From Streptomyces sp. NBRC 110028 (lineage in GTDB: Bacteria > Actinomycetota > Actinomycetes > Streptomycetales > Streptomycetaceae), in NCBI RefSeq assembly GCF_001417735.1, contig NZ_BBUZ01000026.1, positions 186,001 to 250,000 of the forward strand: a stretch of DNA of 64,000 bases, given 5' to 3'. Below, in pieces: positions 17,802 to 26,928 of this stretch. Both the position numbers and the translations under genes were made by a program. The notes beneath the pieces are model-generated. The model was not told where the DNA came from and searched no databases. It saw nothing but the letters and a program-made list of their open reading frames with translations. Every line of letters starts with the position of its first letter. Position 1 is the stretch's first letter.

Positions 17802-18329
17802 TCAGGGCCTCGCGGTGTGCTGGTAGACGTGCAGGTCGCCGCGGTCCGCCGTGCGCGTGAAGTCCGCGCGGAGCAGCACCCGCTGGGAGGGGATGTTCCA
17901 CGGCTCGGTGGTCGCGATGACGGTGTGGACCTCCGGCCGCTCCACGGTCCACTCCATCAGCAGCCGCAGCGCACCGGTGGCCCAGCCCGCGCCCCGCGCC
18001 GAGTGGGACAGGTCGTAGCCGACCTCCACCTCGCCCTCGCCGGGGGCGGGCGCGCCGTGGAAGCCGATGCTGCCGAGGGCGACGCCGTCCTCGGCGCGCA
18101 GGATCGCGTAGGTGCCCCACGGGGAGCGGTGGTACCCCGCCGCCGCGGCGCGCGCGGTCATTCCGGCGGCGCCGATCGACGCGTCGCCGGGGACACCGTC
18201 GATCCAGTCCAGATCGCCGGGCTTGCCGTCGGCGACCACGGCCGCGTCGCCGGGGGTGTGCTCGCGCAGCGTCACCCGGTCGTTCCGCAGCACGAACCGG
18301 CCGTTCTCGTGCGTCTTCTGGTACGCCAC
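17802..18329 (-). CDS. GNAT-family N-acetyltransferase (RimJ-like)
   Basis: 175 residues from GTG at 18329, with GGAAGGG ahead. Motif A/B of the GNAT fold is visible (VEVGYDLSHSARGAGWATGALRLLMEWTV ... TEPWNIPSQRVLLRADF), typical of the RimJ/RimL branch that acetylates N-termini or small amines. Substrate unknown. Separated from the upstream codirectional DUF885 gene by a strong hairpin, so probably transcribed on its own. Confidence 0.88.
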   Translation of the reverse strand: MAYQKTHENGRFVLRNDRVTLREHTPGDAAVVADGKPGDLDWIDGVPGDASIGAAGMTARAAAAGYHRSPWGTYAILRAEDGVALGSIGFHGAPAPGEGEVEVGYDLSHSARGAGWATGALRLLMEWTVERPEVHTVIATTEPWNIPSQRVLLRADFTRTADRGDLHVYQHTARP

Positions 18330-18462
18330 GTAGCGCCCTTCCTCGCCGGGACGCGGCACGGATTCGCGCGGCCCAGCGTGAGACTGTACTCGGCCGGGGC
18401 GGCACACGGGTGTCGTCAGGGGAATGTCCGCGAGGCCCCGCCCGGCCCCGGCCGGCGATCAG

Positions 18463-18508
18463 GAGCCGGGGGCCGGGACACACCGGCGCCCCGCCCGGCC
18501 CCCGGCTC
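18463..18508 (-). terminator. Strong GC hairpin after the DUF885 gene
   Basis: 15-bp perfect stem (GAGCCGGGGGCCGGG at 18463-18477 and its complement at 18494-18508), 16-base loop, starting 6 bases after the stop of the minus-strand DUF885 gene. A likely intrinsic-type terminator without a U-tract. Confidence 0.6.
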
Positions 18509-18514
18509 GTCACC

Positions 18515-20197
18515 TCAGAGCGCGGACAGCTCCGCCACCAGGTCGTCCAGCCCGAGCGACCCCTGCGACAGCGCCGCCATGTGCCACTTCTTGGCGTCGA
18601 AGGTGGCGCCGTGCGCCGTGCGGGCCGCCTCCCGCCCGGTCAGCCAGGCCCGCTCGCCCAGCTTGTAGCCGATGGCCTGGCCCGGCATGCCCAGATAGCG
18701 CACCAGCTCGCTGTCGAGGAAGTCCGCGGGGCGGCCGCAGTGCAGCCCGAAGAACTCCCGCGCCAGCTCCGGCGTCCAGCGCTCACCGGGGTGGAACGGC
18801 GAGTGGCCGGGGATCTCCAGCTCCAGGTGCATGCCGATGTCGACGATCACCCGCAGCGCCCGCATCATCTGCGCGTCGAGGTAGCCCAGCCGCCGCTCCG
18901 GATCGGTCAGATAGCCCAGCTCGTCCATCAGCCGCTCCGCGTACAGCGCCCAGCCCTCGGCGTTGGCGCTGACCATGCCGACCGTGGCCTGGTAGCGGGA
19001 GAGCCGGTCGGCGACGTGCGCCCACTGCGCGAGCTGCAGATGGTGGCCGGGGACACCCTCGTGGTACCAGGTCGAGACCAGGTCGTAGACGGGGAAGCGG
19101 GTCTCGCCCATGGTGGGCAGCCAGGTGCGGCCGGGGCGGGAGAAGTCCACCGACGGCTGGGTGTAGTACGGGGCGGCCGCGCTCCCCGGCGGGGCGATCA
19201 TCGACTCGACCCGCTTGACCCGCTCGGCCAGGTCGAAGTGGGTGCCGTCCAGCTGCTCGATGGCCTCGTCCATCAGCTCCTGCAGCCACACCCGGGTCTC
19301 CTCGACGCCCTCGATGTGCACGCCGTGCTCATCGAGGTGGCGCAGCGCCTCCCACGGGGTGGCGCCGGGCAGGATCTTCTCCGCCTCGGTGCGCATCTCG
19401 GCGTGGATGCGGTGGTATTCGGACCAGCCGTACGCGTACGCCTCGTCCAGATCCAGGTCGGTGCCGTTCCACATCCGCGACCAGCGCTGGTAGCGCTCGC
19501 GCCCCACCACCTCCGGGGCGCCCTCGACGCCCGGGCCGTACACGTCGCGCAGCCAGTCCCGCAGGGCGGCCAGCGCCCCGGTGGCGACGGCCGCGGCCTC
19601 GTCCAGCTCGGCGCGCAGCGCCTGCGGCCCCTCGGCGGTGAAGTCGCCGAACCAGCCGCGGCCGGTGCCGATCCACTCCTCCAGCTGGCCGAGGACCGTG
19701 GCCACCTGCCGGGGCCCGGCGGGCAGCTCGCGCCGCAGCCCCTCGGCGAGCGAGGCGCGGTAGCCCTCCAGCGCGCCGGGGACGGCGCGCAGCCGGGCCG
19801 CGATCGCCGACCAGTCCTCCTCGGTGGCGGTCGGCATCACGGTGAAGACGCTGCGGACCGAGTGCAGCGGGGAGTGCAGGTTGCTGACCGCGCGCAGCGA
19901 CTCATGGGCCTCGTGCACGGCCAGCTCGGCGGTCAGCCGCTCCCGCAGCAGCCGCCCGCAGCGCCGCTCGGCGTCGCTGTCCGCACCGGGCCGCGCCTCG
20001 GCCTCGGTCAGCCGGTCCAGGGTGGTGCGCGCCAGCTCGGCGGCGGCCTCGGCGCCCGCGGGGGAGAAGTCGGGCAGATGGCGTGCGCTCTCGGGAACGC
20101 CCAGGTAGGTGCCGGTGATCGGGTCGAGTGCGATGAGGTCGTCGACGTAGGCGTCGGCGACCTGCCGGGGCAGCGGAGCGTTCTTGGAATCGGACAT
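18515..20197 (-). CDS. DUF885-family metallohydrolase
   Basis: 560 residues, the normal length. The family's metallopeptidase-like motif is present as YHEGVPGHHLQ (about residue 375), followed by ANAEGWALYAERLMDELG and a C-terminal PGQAIGYKLG segment. No signal peptide, so cytoplasmic. Family members are usually annotated as uncharacterised metallopeptidases; the natural substrate is unknown. ATG at 20197 with GAGGATGG ahead; an upstream ATG at 20233 would add 12 residues but is less well placed. Confidence 0.9.
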   Translation of the reverse strand: MSDSKNAPLPRQVADAYVDDLIALDPITGTYLGVPESARHLPDFSPAGAEAAAELARTTLDRLTEAEARPGADSDAERRCGRLLRERLTAELAVHEAHESLRAVSNLHSPLHSVRSVFTVMPTATEEDWSAIAARLRAVPGALEGYRASLAEGLRRELPAGPRQVATVLGQLEEWIGTGRGWFGDFTAEGPQALRAELDEAAAVATGALAALRDWLRDVYGPGVEGAPEVVGRERYQRWSRMWNGTDLDLDEAYAYGWSEYHRIHAEMRTEAEKILPGATPWEALRHLDEHGVHIEGVEETRVWLQELMDEAIEQLDGTHFDLAERVKRVESMIAPPGSAAAPYYTQPSVDFSRPGRTWLPTMGETRFPVYDLVSTWYHEGVPGHHLQLAQWAHVADRLSRYQATVGMVSANAEGWALYAERLMDELGYLTDPERRLGYLDAQMMRALRVIVDIGMHLELEIPGHSPFHPGERWTPELAREFFGLHCGRPADFLDSELVRYLGMPGQAIGYKLGERAWLTGREAARTAHGATFDAKKWHMAALSQGSLGLDDLVAELSAL

Positions 20198-20275
20198 GGG
20201 GCCATCCTCGTACGGCCGGGGGCGCGGCGTCATCCGCGCGGGGGCGCTCCGCCCCCGGCCGGCGTCCGCCGCCGC

Positions 20276-21565
20276 TCAGCGGCCGCTCCGCGGGGCCGGG
20301 GCGGGCACCTGCGCCATGGGGGCGAGCTGGGCGGTGACCACGAGCGTGCCCTGCTCGATCTGGTAGTCCAGCGGCAGCCCGAGCGCGCGCATCGCCGCGA
20401 CCATGCCGGTGTTGGCCGACTGGGTGACCGCGTAGACGCATGTGCCGCCCGTCTCGGCGGCCATCGCGACCAGCCGCCGCAGCAGCTCCCCGCCGATGCC
20501 GCGGCCCTGCCACGCGTCCTCGACGATCAGCGCGACCTCGGTCTCGTCCCCGTCCCACAGCAGATGGCCGAGGGCGACCAGCCGGCCGGAGGCGGTGTAC
20601 GCGGCGAGGGTGCGGCCGAAGCGCGGGCTGAGCAGATGGTCCAGATAGCGGTCGGCGTCGCCGACCGGGCCGTGGTAACGCAGCCCGAGCGTGGTGGCCG
20701 AGCACCGCTGGTGCATCGCGCGGGCCGCGTCCAGGTCCCGGGTGTCGGCCCGGCGCACGGTGACCTCGTTGCCCTCGGGCAGCGTCAGCACATCGCGGCG
20801 GTGCGGCAGCCGGGGGCCGAGCCGCGCGTCCAGCTCGACCAGCGCGCGGGCGCGCGCGAACTCGGTCGGCGTGAACGGCAGATGCGGCCGCTCGATGACG
20901 AGCGCCCCGCCGGACGGGTCCCGCAGCCGGATCACGGTCTCCTCCAGCACCCCCTCGACCGGCGGCGCGTCCTGGAGCGGACGGCCGCCGAGCGAGGTGG
21001 CCGGAAGCGAGTGGAGGGTGCAGCGGCCGAGCAGCTGGCGCAGCGCGAGCGGCAGTTCGGCGCCGTCCAGGGCGGTACGGGTCGCCAGCGTCAGCACCCG
21101 GGTCGGCGCGTCCACCAGATCGTGGGCGTCGGCGCGCTCGACCCAGGTGTTGTCGCCGCCGCCCGCGGCGATCGCGCGCTTCAACTCGTCGGCCGGTACG
21201 ACGGCGGGGGCGCGCAGCAGGAACTCGTCCACGGTGCCATCGGCCAGCGGATGGGTCTGCAGCGACAGGATGTCGACCCGGTGACCGGCCAGCGCCCCGC
21301 ACAGCGCGGCCAGGGTGCCCGGCTCGTCCCGTACGGTCGTCCGTATCCGCCACAGCGTGGTGGCGGCGTCGTGGCCGTCGGTGGACTGGCTGTTCTCCGG
21401 GGCGCCCGCGGCCTCGGCCGCGCCGGTCGGTGACGGGTCCGCGGGCTCCGGTGAGGATTCCGCCGCCGGCGGGGCGTGGCCGTGTAGTCGGCGCCACCAG
21501 GTGGGCAGCCGCCAGCGGTCACGGGGACGGGTGGGGTGGTGGTCGGGCGTCGCTCGAGGAGTCAT
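20276..21565 (-). CDS. ACT domain plus GNAT acetyltransferase fusion protein
   Basis: 429 residues. After a disordered, basic/Pro-rich N-terminus (about 70 residues) comes an ACT-like amino-acid-sensing domain (TLWRIRTTVRDEPGTLAALCGALAGHRVDILSLQ), a middle region, then a C-terminal GNAT domain (about 275-400; VALIVEDAWQGRGIGGELLRRLV). The layout suggests an acetyltransferase allosterically controlled by an amino acid; target protein or metabolite unknown. ATG at 21565 with GAGG about 9 bases ahead. Confidence 0.87.
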   Translation of the reverse strand: MTPRATPDHHPTRPRDRWRLPTWWRRLHGHAPPAAESSPEPADPSPTGAAEAAGAPENSQSTDGHDAATTLWRIRTTVRDEPGTLAALCGALAGHRVDILSLQTHPLADGTVDEFLLRAPAVVPADELKRAIAAGGGDNTWVERADAHDLVDAPTRVLTLATRTALDGAELPLALRQLLGRCTLHSLPATSLGGRPLQDAPPVEGVLEETVIRLRDPSGGALVIERPHLPFTPTEFARARALVELDARLGPRLPHRRDVLTLPEGNEVTVRRADTRDLDAARAMHQRCSATTLGLRYHGPVGDADRYLDHLLSPRFGRTLAAYTASGRLVALGHLLWDGDETEVALIVEDAWQGRGIGGELLRRLVAMAAETGGTCVYAVTQSANTGMVAAMRALGLPLDYQIEQGTLVVTAQLAPMAQVPAPAPRSGR

Positions 21566-21579
21566 GGATAACAGCCTCG

Positions 21580-21594
21580 CGCAACGGTGTTGCG
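21580..21594. promoter_or_regulatory. Inverted repeat upstream of the ACT-GNAT gene
   Basis: CGCAAC-GGT-GTTGCG, a perfect 6-bp-arm palindrome located 15-29 bases ahead of the ATG at 21565, next to the ribosome binding site. It could be an operator or a leader hairpin. Weak evidence. Confidence 0.3.
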
Positions 21595-21679
21595 TGATCA
21601 CAAACGTTCTGTGACCTATGGGTTAAGTGTGCATCTGCTCGGAGAAGCTCGTTTTGTCCGAGATTGAATGGTGGCGGAT

Positions 21680-22213
21680 TCACCCATCCCGGCCCCCCGC
21701 TGCCAGCCGCCGCAGCACCCGCCCGCAGCGGCGCGCGTACGCCCGCTGGAGATGCGGCACCAGCGGCGCCACCGCCCGGGTCAACCCTACCGCCGGGCGG
21801 CTGAACGCCGTGACCGTCAGCCACACCGAGCCGTCCGGCTCCAGGCTCACCACGAACGACTCCTCGCCGCACTCCGGATGGCCGGGCAGCGTCCCGTACG
21901 CGAAGCCGGTATGAGCGTCGTCCGCAACCGTCCACACCACCTCGCACGGCGCGCGCAGCCGCAGCGGCCCGGCGCCCAGCCCCACCACGACCGTCCGCCC
22001 CCCGGCGGCGGGCCCCCGGGCGCGGACCGTGACCCCGACCGCCCGGTGCATCCGCCACTCCAGCACCGCGCGCCCCGCGGCCTCGAACACCTCCGGGCCC
22101 GCCCCGATCCGGGTCCGCACCCGCAGATGGTGGTATCCGGCGGGCAGCGGCCGGTGCCGGGTGGCGCCCACCTCCGGGTAGGTGAGGCGGGACGGCGGAA
22201 CGCAGGAGGCCAT
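21680..22213 (-). CDS. DUF1990-family protein
   Basis: 177 residues. Recognised by the family's LTYPEVGATR start, AYGTLPGHPECGEESF and the C-terminal FSRPAVGLTRAVAPLVPHLQ. The family has a lipocalin/START-like predicted fold; its biochemical role is unknown. The ATG at 22213 has no close Shine-Dalgarno sequence; a GGAGGAG lies about 25 bases upstream with no better in-frame start after it. Codirectional with PhoD, 60 bases behind it. Confidence 0.82.
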   Translation of the reverse strand: MASCVPPSRLTYPEVGATRHRPLPAGYHHLRVRTRIGAGPEVFEAAGRAVLEWRMHRAVGVTVRARGPAAGGRTVVVGLGAGPLRLRAPCEVVWTVADDAHTGFAYGTLPGHPECGEESFVVSLEPDGSVWLTVTAFSRPAVGLTRAVAPLVPHLQRAYARRCGRVLRRLAAGGRDG

Positions 22214-22273
22214 GGGCGCAACGGTACGCGGCCCCGGGGCTCCTCCGGGGACGCGCACCGCACACATGGGGCC

Positions 22274-23860
22274 CTACTGGCCGACCAGCCCCGGGCGGAG
22301 CGCCTTGGTGTACAGCACCGTCCCGCCGACCTCCAGCAGCCGGACCGTCAGCTCGCCGCTGTCGCCGTCGATCTCCACCTCGCCGTAGAACTGGTAGCCC
22401 TCGGCGGGCGAGACGTTCGCCCGGTCCGGCGCCTTGAGATACGGCTGCGCCGGGCCGAACGTGCCGTCCAGCTTCACCGCCGGGAAGGCCCCCGCGTTCA
22501 GCGGGCCGGTGACGAACTCCCAGAACGGCGCGAAGTCCTTGAACGCCGCCCGCGACGGGTCGTAGTGCTGCGCCGAGGTGTAGTGGACGTCCGCCGTCAG
22601 CCACACCGTGCCGGTGATCTTCTGGTGCTTGATGTGCCGCAGCAGCTCCGCGAGCTGCAGCTCACGGCCGAGCGGGGCGCCCGGGTCGCCCTGCGCGACC
22701 GCCTCGAAGTCGCCGGCGCCGTCCGGGACCACCAGACCGAGCGGCATGTCGCAGGCGATCACCTTCCACACCGCGCGCGACCGCGACAGTTCCCGCTTCA
22801 GCCAGCTCAGCTGCTCGGCACCCAGGATGCCCTGGGTGTCCTCCGGCTGGCGGCCGGGCGAGTTGGCGTCGCGGTACGTACGGCAGTCCAGTACGAAGAC
22901 GTCCAGCAGCGGGCCGTGGTGCCGCACCCGGTACACCCGGCCGCTCGCGTCCGGCCGCAGCGTGCTGATCGGGAAGTACTCGGCGAACGCCTGCCGGGCG
23001 TGGGACGCCAGCACGTTCACGTTCTTCTCGGTGTAGCGGTCGTCGGCCAGGATCTCGCCCGGGTACCAGTTGTTCAGCACCTCGTGGTCGTCCCACTGGG
23101 TGATGGTCGGCACCTCGGCGTGGAACCGGCGCAGATTGGCGTCCAGCAGGTTGTAGCGGAAGTTGCCCCGGTACTCGTCCAGGGTCTCGGCGACCTTGGA
23201 CTTCTCCGGCGTCATGACGTTCCGCCAGGTGGAGCCGTCGGGCAGCTTGACGGTCTCGGTCAGCGGGCCGTCGGCGTAGATGTTGTCGCCGCTGCACAGG
23301 AAGAAGTCCGGCTCGCGGCGACGCATCTCCTCGAAGACCCGGTAGCCGCCGCGGTCCGGGTCGATGCCCCAGCCCTGCCCCGCCAGGTCGCCCGACCAGA
23401 CGAAGCGCACACCCTTCCGGCGCTCCGGCACCGTACGGAACGTCCCGTACACCGGCTCACCGGTGCGGCGCGGGTCCTCCGGATCGGCGAGCAGCACCCG
23501 GTAGTGCACCTGGCTGCCGGACGGCAGACCGTGCAGCGCGGTGCGGCCGGTGAAGTCCGTGCCCGGCCCGAGCAGCGGCCCCTGCCAGCGGTGCGGGCGT
23601 GTGAAGGACTCGGTCGCGGAGGTCTCCACGATCATCCGCGCCGGGCGGTCGGAGCGCACCCACACCAGACCCGAGGACGTGGTCACGTCGCCCGTCTGCA
23701 CGCCCCACCGGGCGCTCGGGCGGCCCGACAGCGCCTGGGCGGGCGCCGCCGCCGATGCCACCCCCGACGCCGCGGCGGGCAGTGCCAGCGCCGCGGACGC
23801 GGCCGCCGACCCCTGCAGGACCGTACGCCGCCCGATCGTTCTGCCGGATTCCCGCGCCAT
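22274..23860 (-). CDS. phoD: Secreted PhoD-family alkaline phosphatase/phosphodiesterase
   Basis: 528 residues. Twin-arginine signal peptide (IGRRTVLQGSAAASAALALPAAASG) followed by the PhoD N-terminal Ig-like domain and a metallophosphatase domain: WSGDLAGQGWG, LCSGDNIYADG, QWDDHEVLNNW, VLDCRTYR and TADVHYTSAQHYDP. Tat export fits the family's Fe/Ca metallo-centre, loaded before export. Releases phosphate from phosphodi- and monoesters outside the cell. GGGAGG ahead of the ATG. I did not find a clear PhoP box in the 132-base upstream gap. Confidence 0.94.
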   Translation of the reverse strand: MARESGRTIGRRTVLQGSAAASAALALPAAASGVASAAAPAQALSGRPSARWGVQTGDVTTSSGLVWVRSDRPARMIVETSATESFTRPHRWQGPLLGPGTDFTGRTALHGLPSGSQVHYRVLLADPEDPRRTGEPVYGTFRTVPERRKGVRFVWSGDLAGQGWGIDPDRGGYRVFEEMRRREPDFFLCSGDNIYADGPLTETVKLPDGSTWRNVMTPEKSKVAETLDEYRGNFRYNLLDANLRRFHAEVPTITQWDDHEVLNNWYPGEILADDRYTEKNVNVLASHARQAFAEYFPISTLRPDASGRVYRVRHHGPLLDVFVLDCRTYRDANSPGRQPEDTQGILGAEQLSWLKRELSRSRAVWKVIACDMPLGLVVPDGAGDFEAVAQGDPGAPLGRELQLAELLRHIKHQKITGTVWLTADVHYTSAQHYDPSRAAFKDFAPFWEFVTGPLNAGAFPAVKLDGTFGPAQPYLKAPDRANVSPAEGYQFYGEVEIDGDSGELTVRLLEVGGTVLYTKALRPGLVGQ

Positions 23861-23992
23861 GGTGGAGCCTCCCGTTGCTCGTAGAACAGCTGTGCCGGTC
23901 TGTTGCTATCGGTGCGAGATGCCTCATTCCCGAACGCACAGTGAACAGCAGCCCTTTCCGGGGGCCGGTCCGGTTACACCTCTACGGCGCCA

Positions 23993-24739
23993 CTACAGTC
24001 CGCCCGCCACCCGCAGCACGGCTCCTGTCGTGTACGACGCCTCCGGGGAGAGCAGCCACGCCACCGCGCCCGCGATCTCCTCCGGCTCGCCCGGCCGCCC
24101 CATCGGCACCCGCTCGGGGTTGCGCCACGGCCGCTCCGGGTCGCCCATCCGCGCGTGGATGTCGGTCAGCGTCATGCCCGGCTGGACCGAGTTGACCCGG
24201 ATCCCCTCCGCCGCCAGCTCCTTCGACAGGCCCACCGTCATCGCGTCCACGGCCGCCTTGCTGGCCGCGTAGTGCACGTACTCCCCGGGGCTGCCGGTCG
24301 TCGCCGCACCCGAGGAGACGTTCACGATGGCGCCGCCCCGGCCGCCGTGCCGGGTGGACATCTCGCGCGCCGCGCGCCGCGCGCACAGCAGGGCGCCGGT
24401 CGTGTTGACGTCCACGACCCGCCGCATCACCTCGGGCGGCGTCTCCGTGAAGCGGCCCAACGGCCCGGTGATGCCGGCGTTGTTGACCAGCCCGGTGATC
24501 GGGCCCAGCTCCTCCCGGGCCGTGTCGAACATCGCCTCGACCTGCTCCACGACGCTGGTGTCGGCCCCCACGACGGCGGCCCGCACCCCCTCCGCGCGCA
24601 CCAGCTCCGCACACCGCTCGGCGGCGTCCCGCGCCTGCTCGTAACCGATGGCGACGTGGTGCCCGGCGCGCGCGAGCCGCACCGCCACCGCCGCCCCGAT
24701 GCCACGGCTGCCGCCCGTCACCACCGTGACCTGGTCCAC
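23993..24739 (-). CDS. SDR-family oxidoreductase
   Basis: 248 residues from GTG at 24739 (GGAG 8 bases ahead). Classical short-chain dehydrogenase motifs: TGGSRGIG cofactor loop at the N-terminus, NNAG, catalytic Ser in VNVSSGA, YAASK (Y-x-A-S-K) and PGMTLTD. Glucose/ribitol or 3-oxoacyl reductase-like; substrate unknown. Divergent from a HutC-type regulator with a palindromic operator between them, so probably regulated by it. Confidence 0.92.
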   Translation of the reverse strand: MDQVTVVTGGSRGIGAAVAVRLARAGHHVAIGYEQARDAAERCAELVRAEGVRAAVVGADTSVVEQVEAMFDTAREELGPITGLVNNAGITGPLGRFTETPPEVMRRVVDVNTTGALLCARRAAREMSTRHGGRGGAIVNVSSGAATTGSPGEYVHYAASKAAVDAMTVGLSKELAAEGIRVNSVQPGMTLTDIHARMGDPERPWRNPERVPMGRPGEPEEIAGAVAWLLSPEASYTTGAVLRVAGGL

Positions 24740-24801
24740 TGCCTCAGCTCCCGCCCCGTATCGCCCCGATGGAATGATCATCGACGATAGCTGATCGTGC
24801 A

Positions 24802-24815
24802 TTGGTCTTGACCAA
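24802..24815. promoter_or_regulatory. DasR-like (dre-type) operator
   Basis: TTGGTC-TT-GACCAA, a perfect palindrome with a 2-base spacer. It differs from the published dre core TGGTCTAGACCA at a single position. It overlaps the -35 box of the promoter serving the HutC-type regulator at 24901 and lies 62 bases ahead of the divergent SDR gene, so it can control both. Confidence 0.65.
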
Positions 24816-24836
24816 GTGTGCGCCCCGCCCTATGGT
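24808..24836 (+). promoter_or_regulatory. HrdB-type promoter of the HutC-family regulator
   Basis: TTGACC (24808-24813), 17-base spacer, TATGGT (24831-24836). The -35 lies inside the palindrome at 24802-24815, the arrangement expected for autorepression. Predicted leader of about 60 bases, AT-rich. Confidence 0.6.
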
Positions 24837-24900
24837 CGCCTTCATACTTCAACAATGTTTAATAAATAAGTGAGCATAAAGAAGGCTGGGGGAGATCAGG

Positions 24901-25644
24901 GTGGGGACCACGCAGCTCGAATCGGTACCGGAGCCGAAGTACTGGCATCTGAAGACCGTGCTCAGCGACGCGCTCGACTCGGAGTTCGCGGTCGGGGAGA
25001 TCCTGCCCAACGAGCGTGAGCTGGCCGCCCGCTTCGGCGTCGCCCGCGCCACCCTCCGGCAGGCCCTCGAACAGCTGGAGCTGGAGGGCAGGCTGCAGCG
25101 CCGCCGCGGTGTCGGCACCACCGTCGCGCCGCCGCGCGTCGGCGTGGCCGTCGCGGACTACACCCACACCTGGAGCGAGGCGGGCGACGACGCCTGGGCC
25201 TGCGTCGACAGCGTCGAGGCGGTGCCGCCCGCGGCCGTCGTGCGGCTGCTCGACACCGACCCCGCCACCCCCGTGCACCAGGTGCGGCGCACCCGGGTGA
25301 GCCAGGGCCAGCCGCTCGCCGCCGAGCTGCTGTACGTACCGGCCGCGTCCGTTCCCGGCCTCGCCGCCATCGACACCCCCAGCGGGCTGGCCCGCGCCCG
25401 CGCCGTGCTGCGCGAGCTGGGCCGGCTGCGCCTGGAGGGGCGGGAGCAGTCGGTGGAGCTGGGGTCGGCCCGCGCGGACGACGCCAAGGAGCTGGACCGG
25501 CTGCCCGGCGCCCCCGTGCTCGTGGTGACCACCCGCTATGTGGCGGACCAGCGCACCGCGGCGGTCGCCGTGGCCACCTACCGCGCCGACACCTGCCGCC
25601 TCACCTTCGGCGACCCGGGCGGCGTCGAGCTGCTGGCGGGCTGA
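24901..25644 (+). CDS. GntR/HutC-family transcriptional regulator (DasR-like)
   Basis: 247 residues, GTG start after GGGGGAGATCAGG. N-terminal winged helix (PKYWHLKTVLSDAL ... ILPNERELAARFGVARATLRQALEQLELEGRLQRRRGVGT) and a C-terminal UTRA effector-binding domain (from about residue 90; HQVRRTRVSQGQPLAAELLYVP). The PKY-x-x-LK start and dre-like operator upstream relate it to DasR, which senses aminosugar phosphates. Dimer; probably represses itself and the divergent SDR gene. A ROK regulator gene, also often sugar-linked, converges 25 bases downstream. The ligand is unknown. Confidence 0.92.
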   Translation: MGTTQLESVPEPKYWHLKTVLSDALDSEFAVGEILPNERELAARFGVARATLRQALEQLELEGRLQRRRGVGTTVAPPRVGVAVADYTHTWSEAGDDAWACVDSVEAVPPAAVVRLLDTDPATPVHQVRRTRVSQGQPLAAELLYVPAASVPGLAAIDTPSGLARARAVLRELGRLRLEGREQSVELGSARADDAKELDRLPGAPVLVVTTRYVADQRTAAVAVATYRADTCRLTFGDPGGVELLAG

Positions 25645-25669
25645 TCCGAGGACCGGCCCGGCCGGCTGG

Positions 25670-26860
25670 TCAGCGAGCGGCGCGGCGAGCGGTGACCGTG
25701 CCGTCCACGGCGAACAGCTCCGCCTCCACATGGTCCAGGGCCAGCCGCACCGCGCCCGTCGTCACCGCGGCCTCGCCCAGCAGCGACTGGGCGACCTGCG
25801 GCGGGCGCAGACAGTAGCGCGCCAGCTCCTCGCGGAGCGGGTCCAGCATGCCCTCCAGCCCCGCGGCCCAGCCGCCCACCACGACCACCTCGGGGTCGAG
25901 CGCCAGCACCAGGGCCGCCGTGTCGTGCACCAGCCGCCGGACGAAGCGGTCCACGGCCGCGCGCGCCCGGACGTCGCCGTCCCGGGCGAGCGCGAAGACC
26001 CGTACGACCTGCGCCTCGTCCAGGGGGTTCAGCGGTTCGCCGGTGGTGGACAGCACCTCTTCCGGGCTGGCCTCGCGGCCCAGCAGATGCAGCGCGCCGA
26101 TCTCCCCGGCCGCGCCGCCGTAGCCGCGGTGCAGCCGCCCGCCGATCAGCGATCCGGCGCCCGGGCTCAGCCCCGCCAGGACGAAGACGACATCGTCCGA
26201 ACCCGCCGCGGCGCCCCTCCAGTGCTCGGCCACGGCAGCCATGTTCGCGTCGTTCTCCACCAGCACCGGGCACTGGAAGGAGTCCCGCAGCCGCTCCCCG
26301 AGCGGCAGGCCCGTCCAGCCCGGCAGCGCGGTGCACAGATGGACGGTGCCGTCGGCCTCGACGATGCCGGGGCTGCCCACCCCGACCGCCCGCAGCGAGT
26401 GGCGTTCGACCCCGGCCTCGCGGAGCAGATCCGCGGCGGCGGCCCGCACCCGCTCCAGCCGCATCTCCGCCGGGGCCTTCTCGGACACCTCGCGCACCGC
26501 CCTGCCGAGCGCACGCCCGTCCAGGTCCGACAGCAGGGCGGCGACCCGGTGCGCCCCTATCTCCAGGCCCAGCAGATGCCCGGCCTCGGCGCGGAAGCGG
26601 AAGCGCCGCGCGGGGCGGCCCTGGCGGCGGACCCCGCCCTCCTCGGCGGGCACCTCCGCCGCGAGCCCGCTGTCCAGCAGCCCGTCGACCACGCCCTCGA
26701 CGGTGGGCCGCGACAGGCCGGTGGCCAGGGTGAGGTCGGTGAGGGACGCGGAGGGGGCGTCCGGTGGCGCGGACGCGGTCGCGGCGCGCAGCGCCTGCAG
26801 CACCACGGTGGAGTTGATGCGCCGCAGCAGGGACGGATCCCCGCCGGTCAGCCGCCCCAC
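25670..26860 (-). CDS. ROK-family transcriptional regulator/sugar kinase-like protein
   Basis: 396 residues from GTG at 26860 (GGGAGGGGG ahead; a longer ATG form starts at 26920). N-terminal winged helix (PSLLRRINSTVVLQAL ... LTDLTLATGLSRPTVEGVVDGLL) followed by a ROK domain (LLGLEIGAHRVAALLSDLDG; VGVGSPGIVEADGTV; VENDANMAAVAEHW; GAAGEIGALHL). The usual cysteine-rich zinc motif of ROK kinases is not present, favouring a repressor rather than a kinase. Follows the NarL-type regulator gene by 68 bases on the same strand. Confidence 0.9.
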   Translation of the reverse strand: MGRLTGGDPSLLRRINSTVVLQALRAATASAPPDAPSASLTDLTLATGLSRPTVEGVVDGLLDSGLAAEVPAEEGGVRRQGRPARRFRFRAEAGHLLGLEIGAHRVAALLSDLDGRALGRAVREVSEKAPAEMRLERVRAAAADLLREAGVERHSLRAVGVGSPGIVEADGTVHLCTALPGWTGLPLGERLRDSFQCPVLVENDANMAAVAEHWRGAAAGSDDVVFVLAGLSPGAGSLIGGRLHRGYGGAAGEIGALHLLGREASPEEVLSTTGEPLNPLDEAQVVRVFALARDGDVRARAAVDRFVRRLVHDTAALVLALDPEVVVVGGWAAGLEGMLDPLREELARYCLRPPQVAQSLLGEAAVTTGAVRLALDHVEAELFAVDGTVTARRAAR

Positions 26861-26928
26861 GTCGGACCCCCTCCCAGTGCGTGTGTGCCGGATGGTATCT
26901 GCTGGGCTCGTCGACGGCACCCGTGCGG

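Noticed and set aside
14257..18513. 1418-codon minus-strand ORF across sbcC and sbcD
   Set aside because: Arg/Gly/Pro/Ala-rich antisense translation of sbcC; sbcC has every Rad50 motif in frame. The minus-strand GNAT gene at 17802-18329 uses a different frame.
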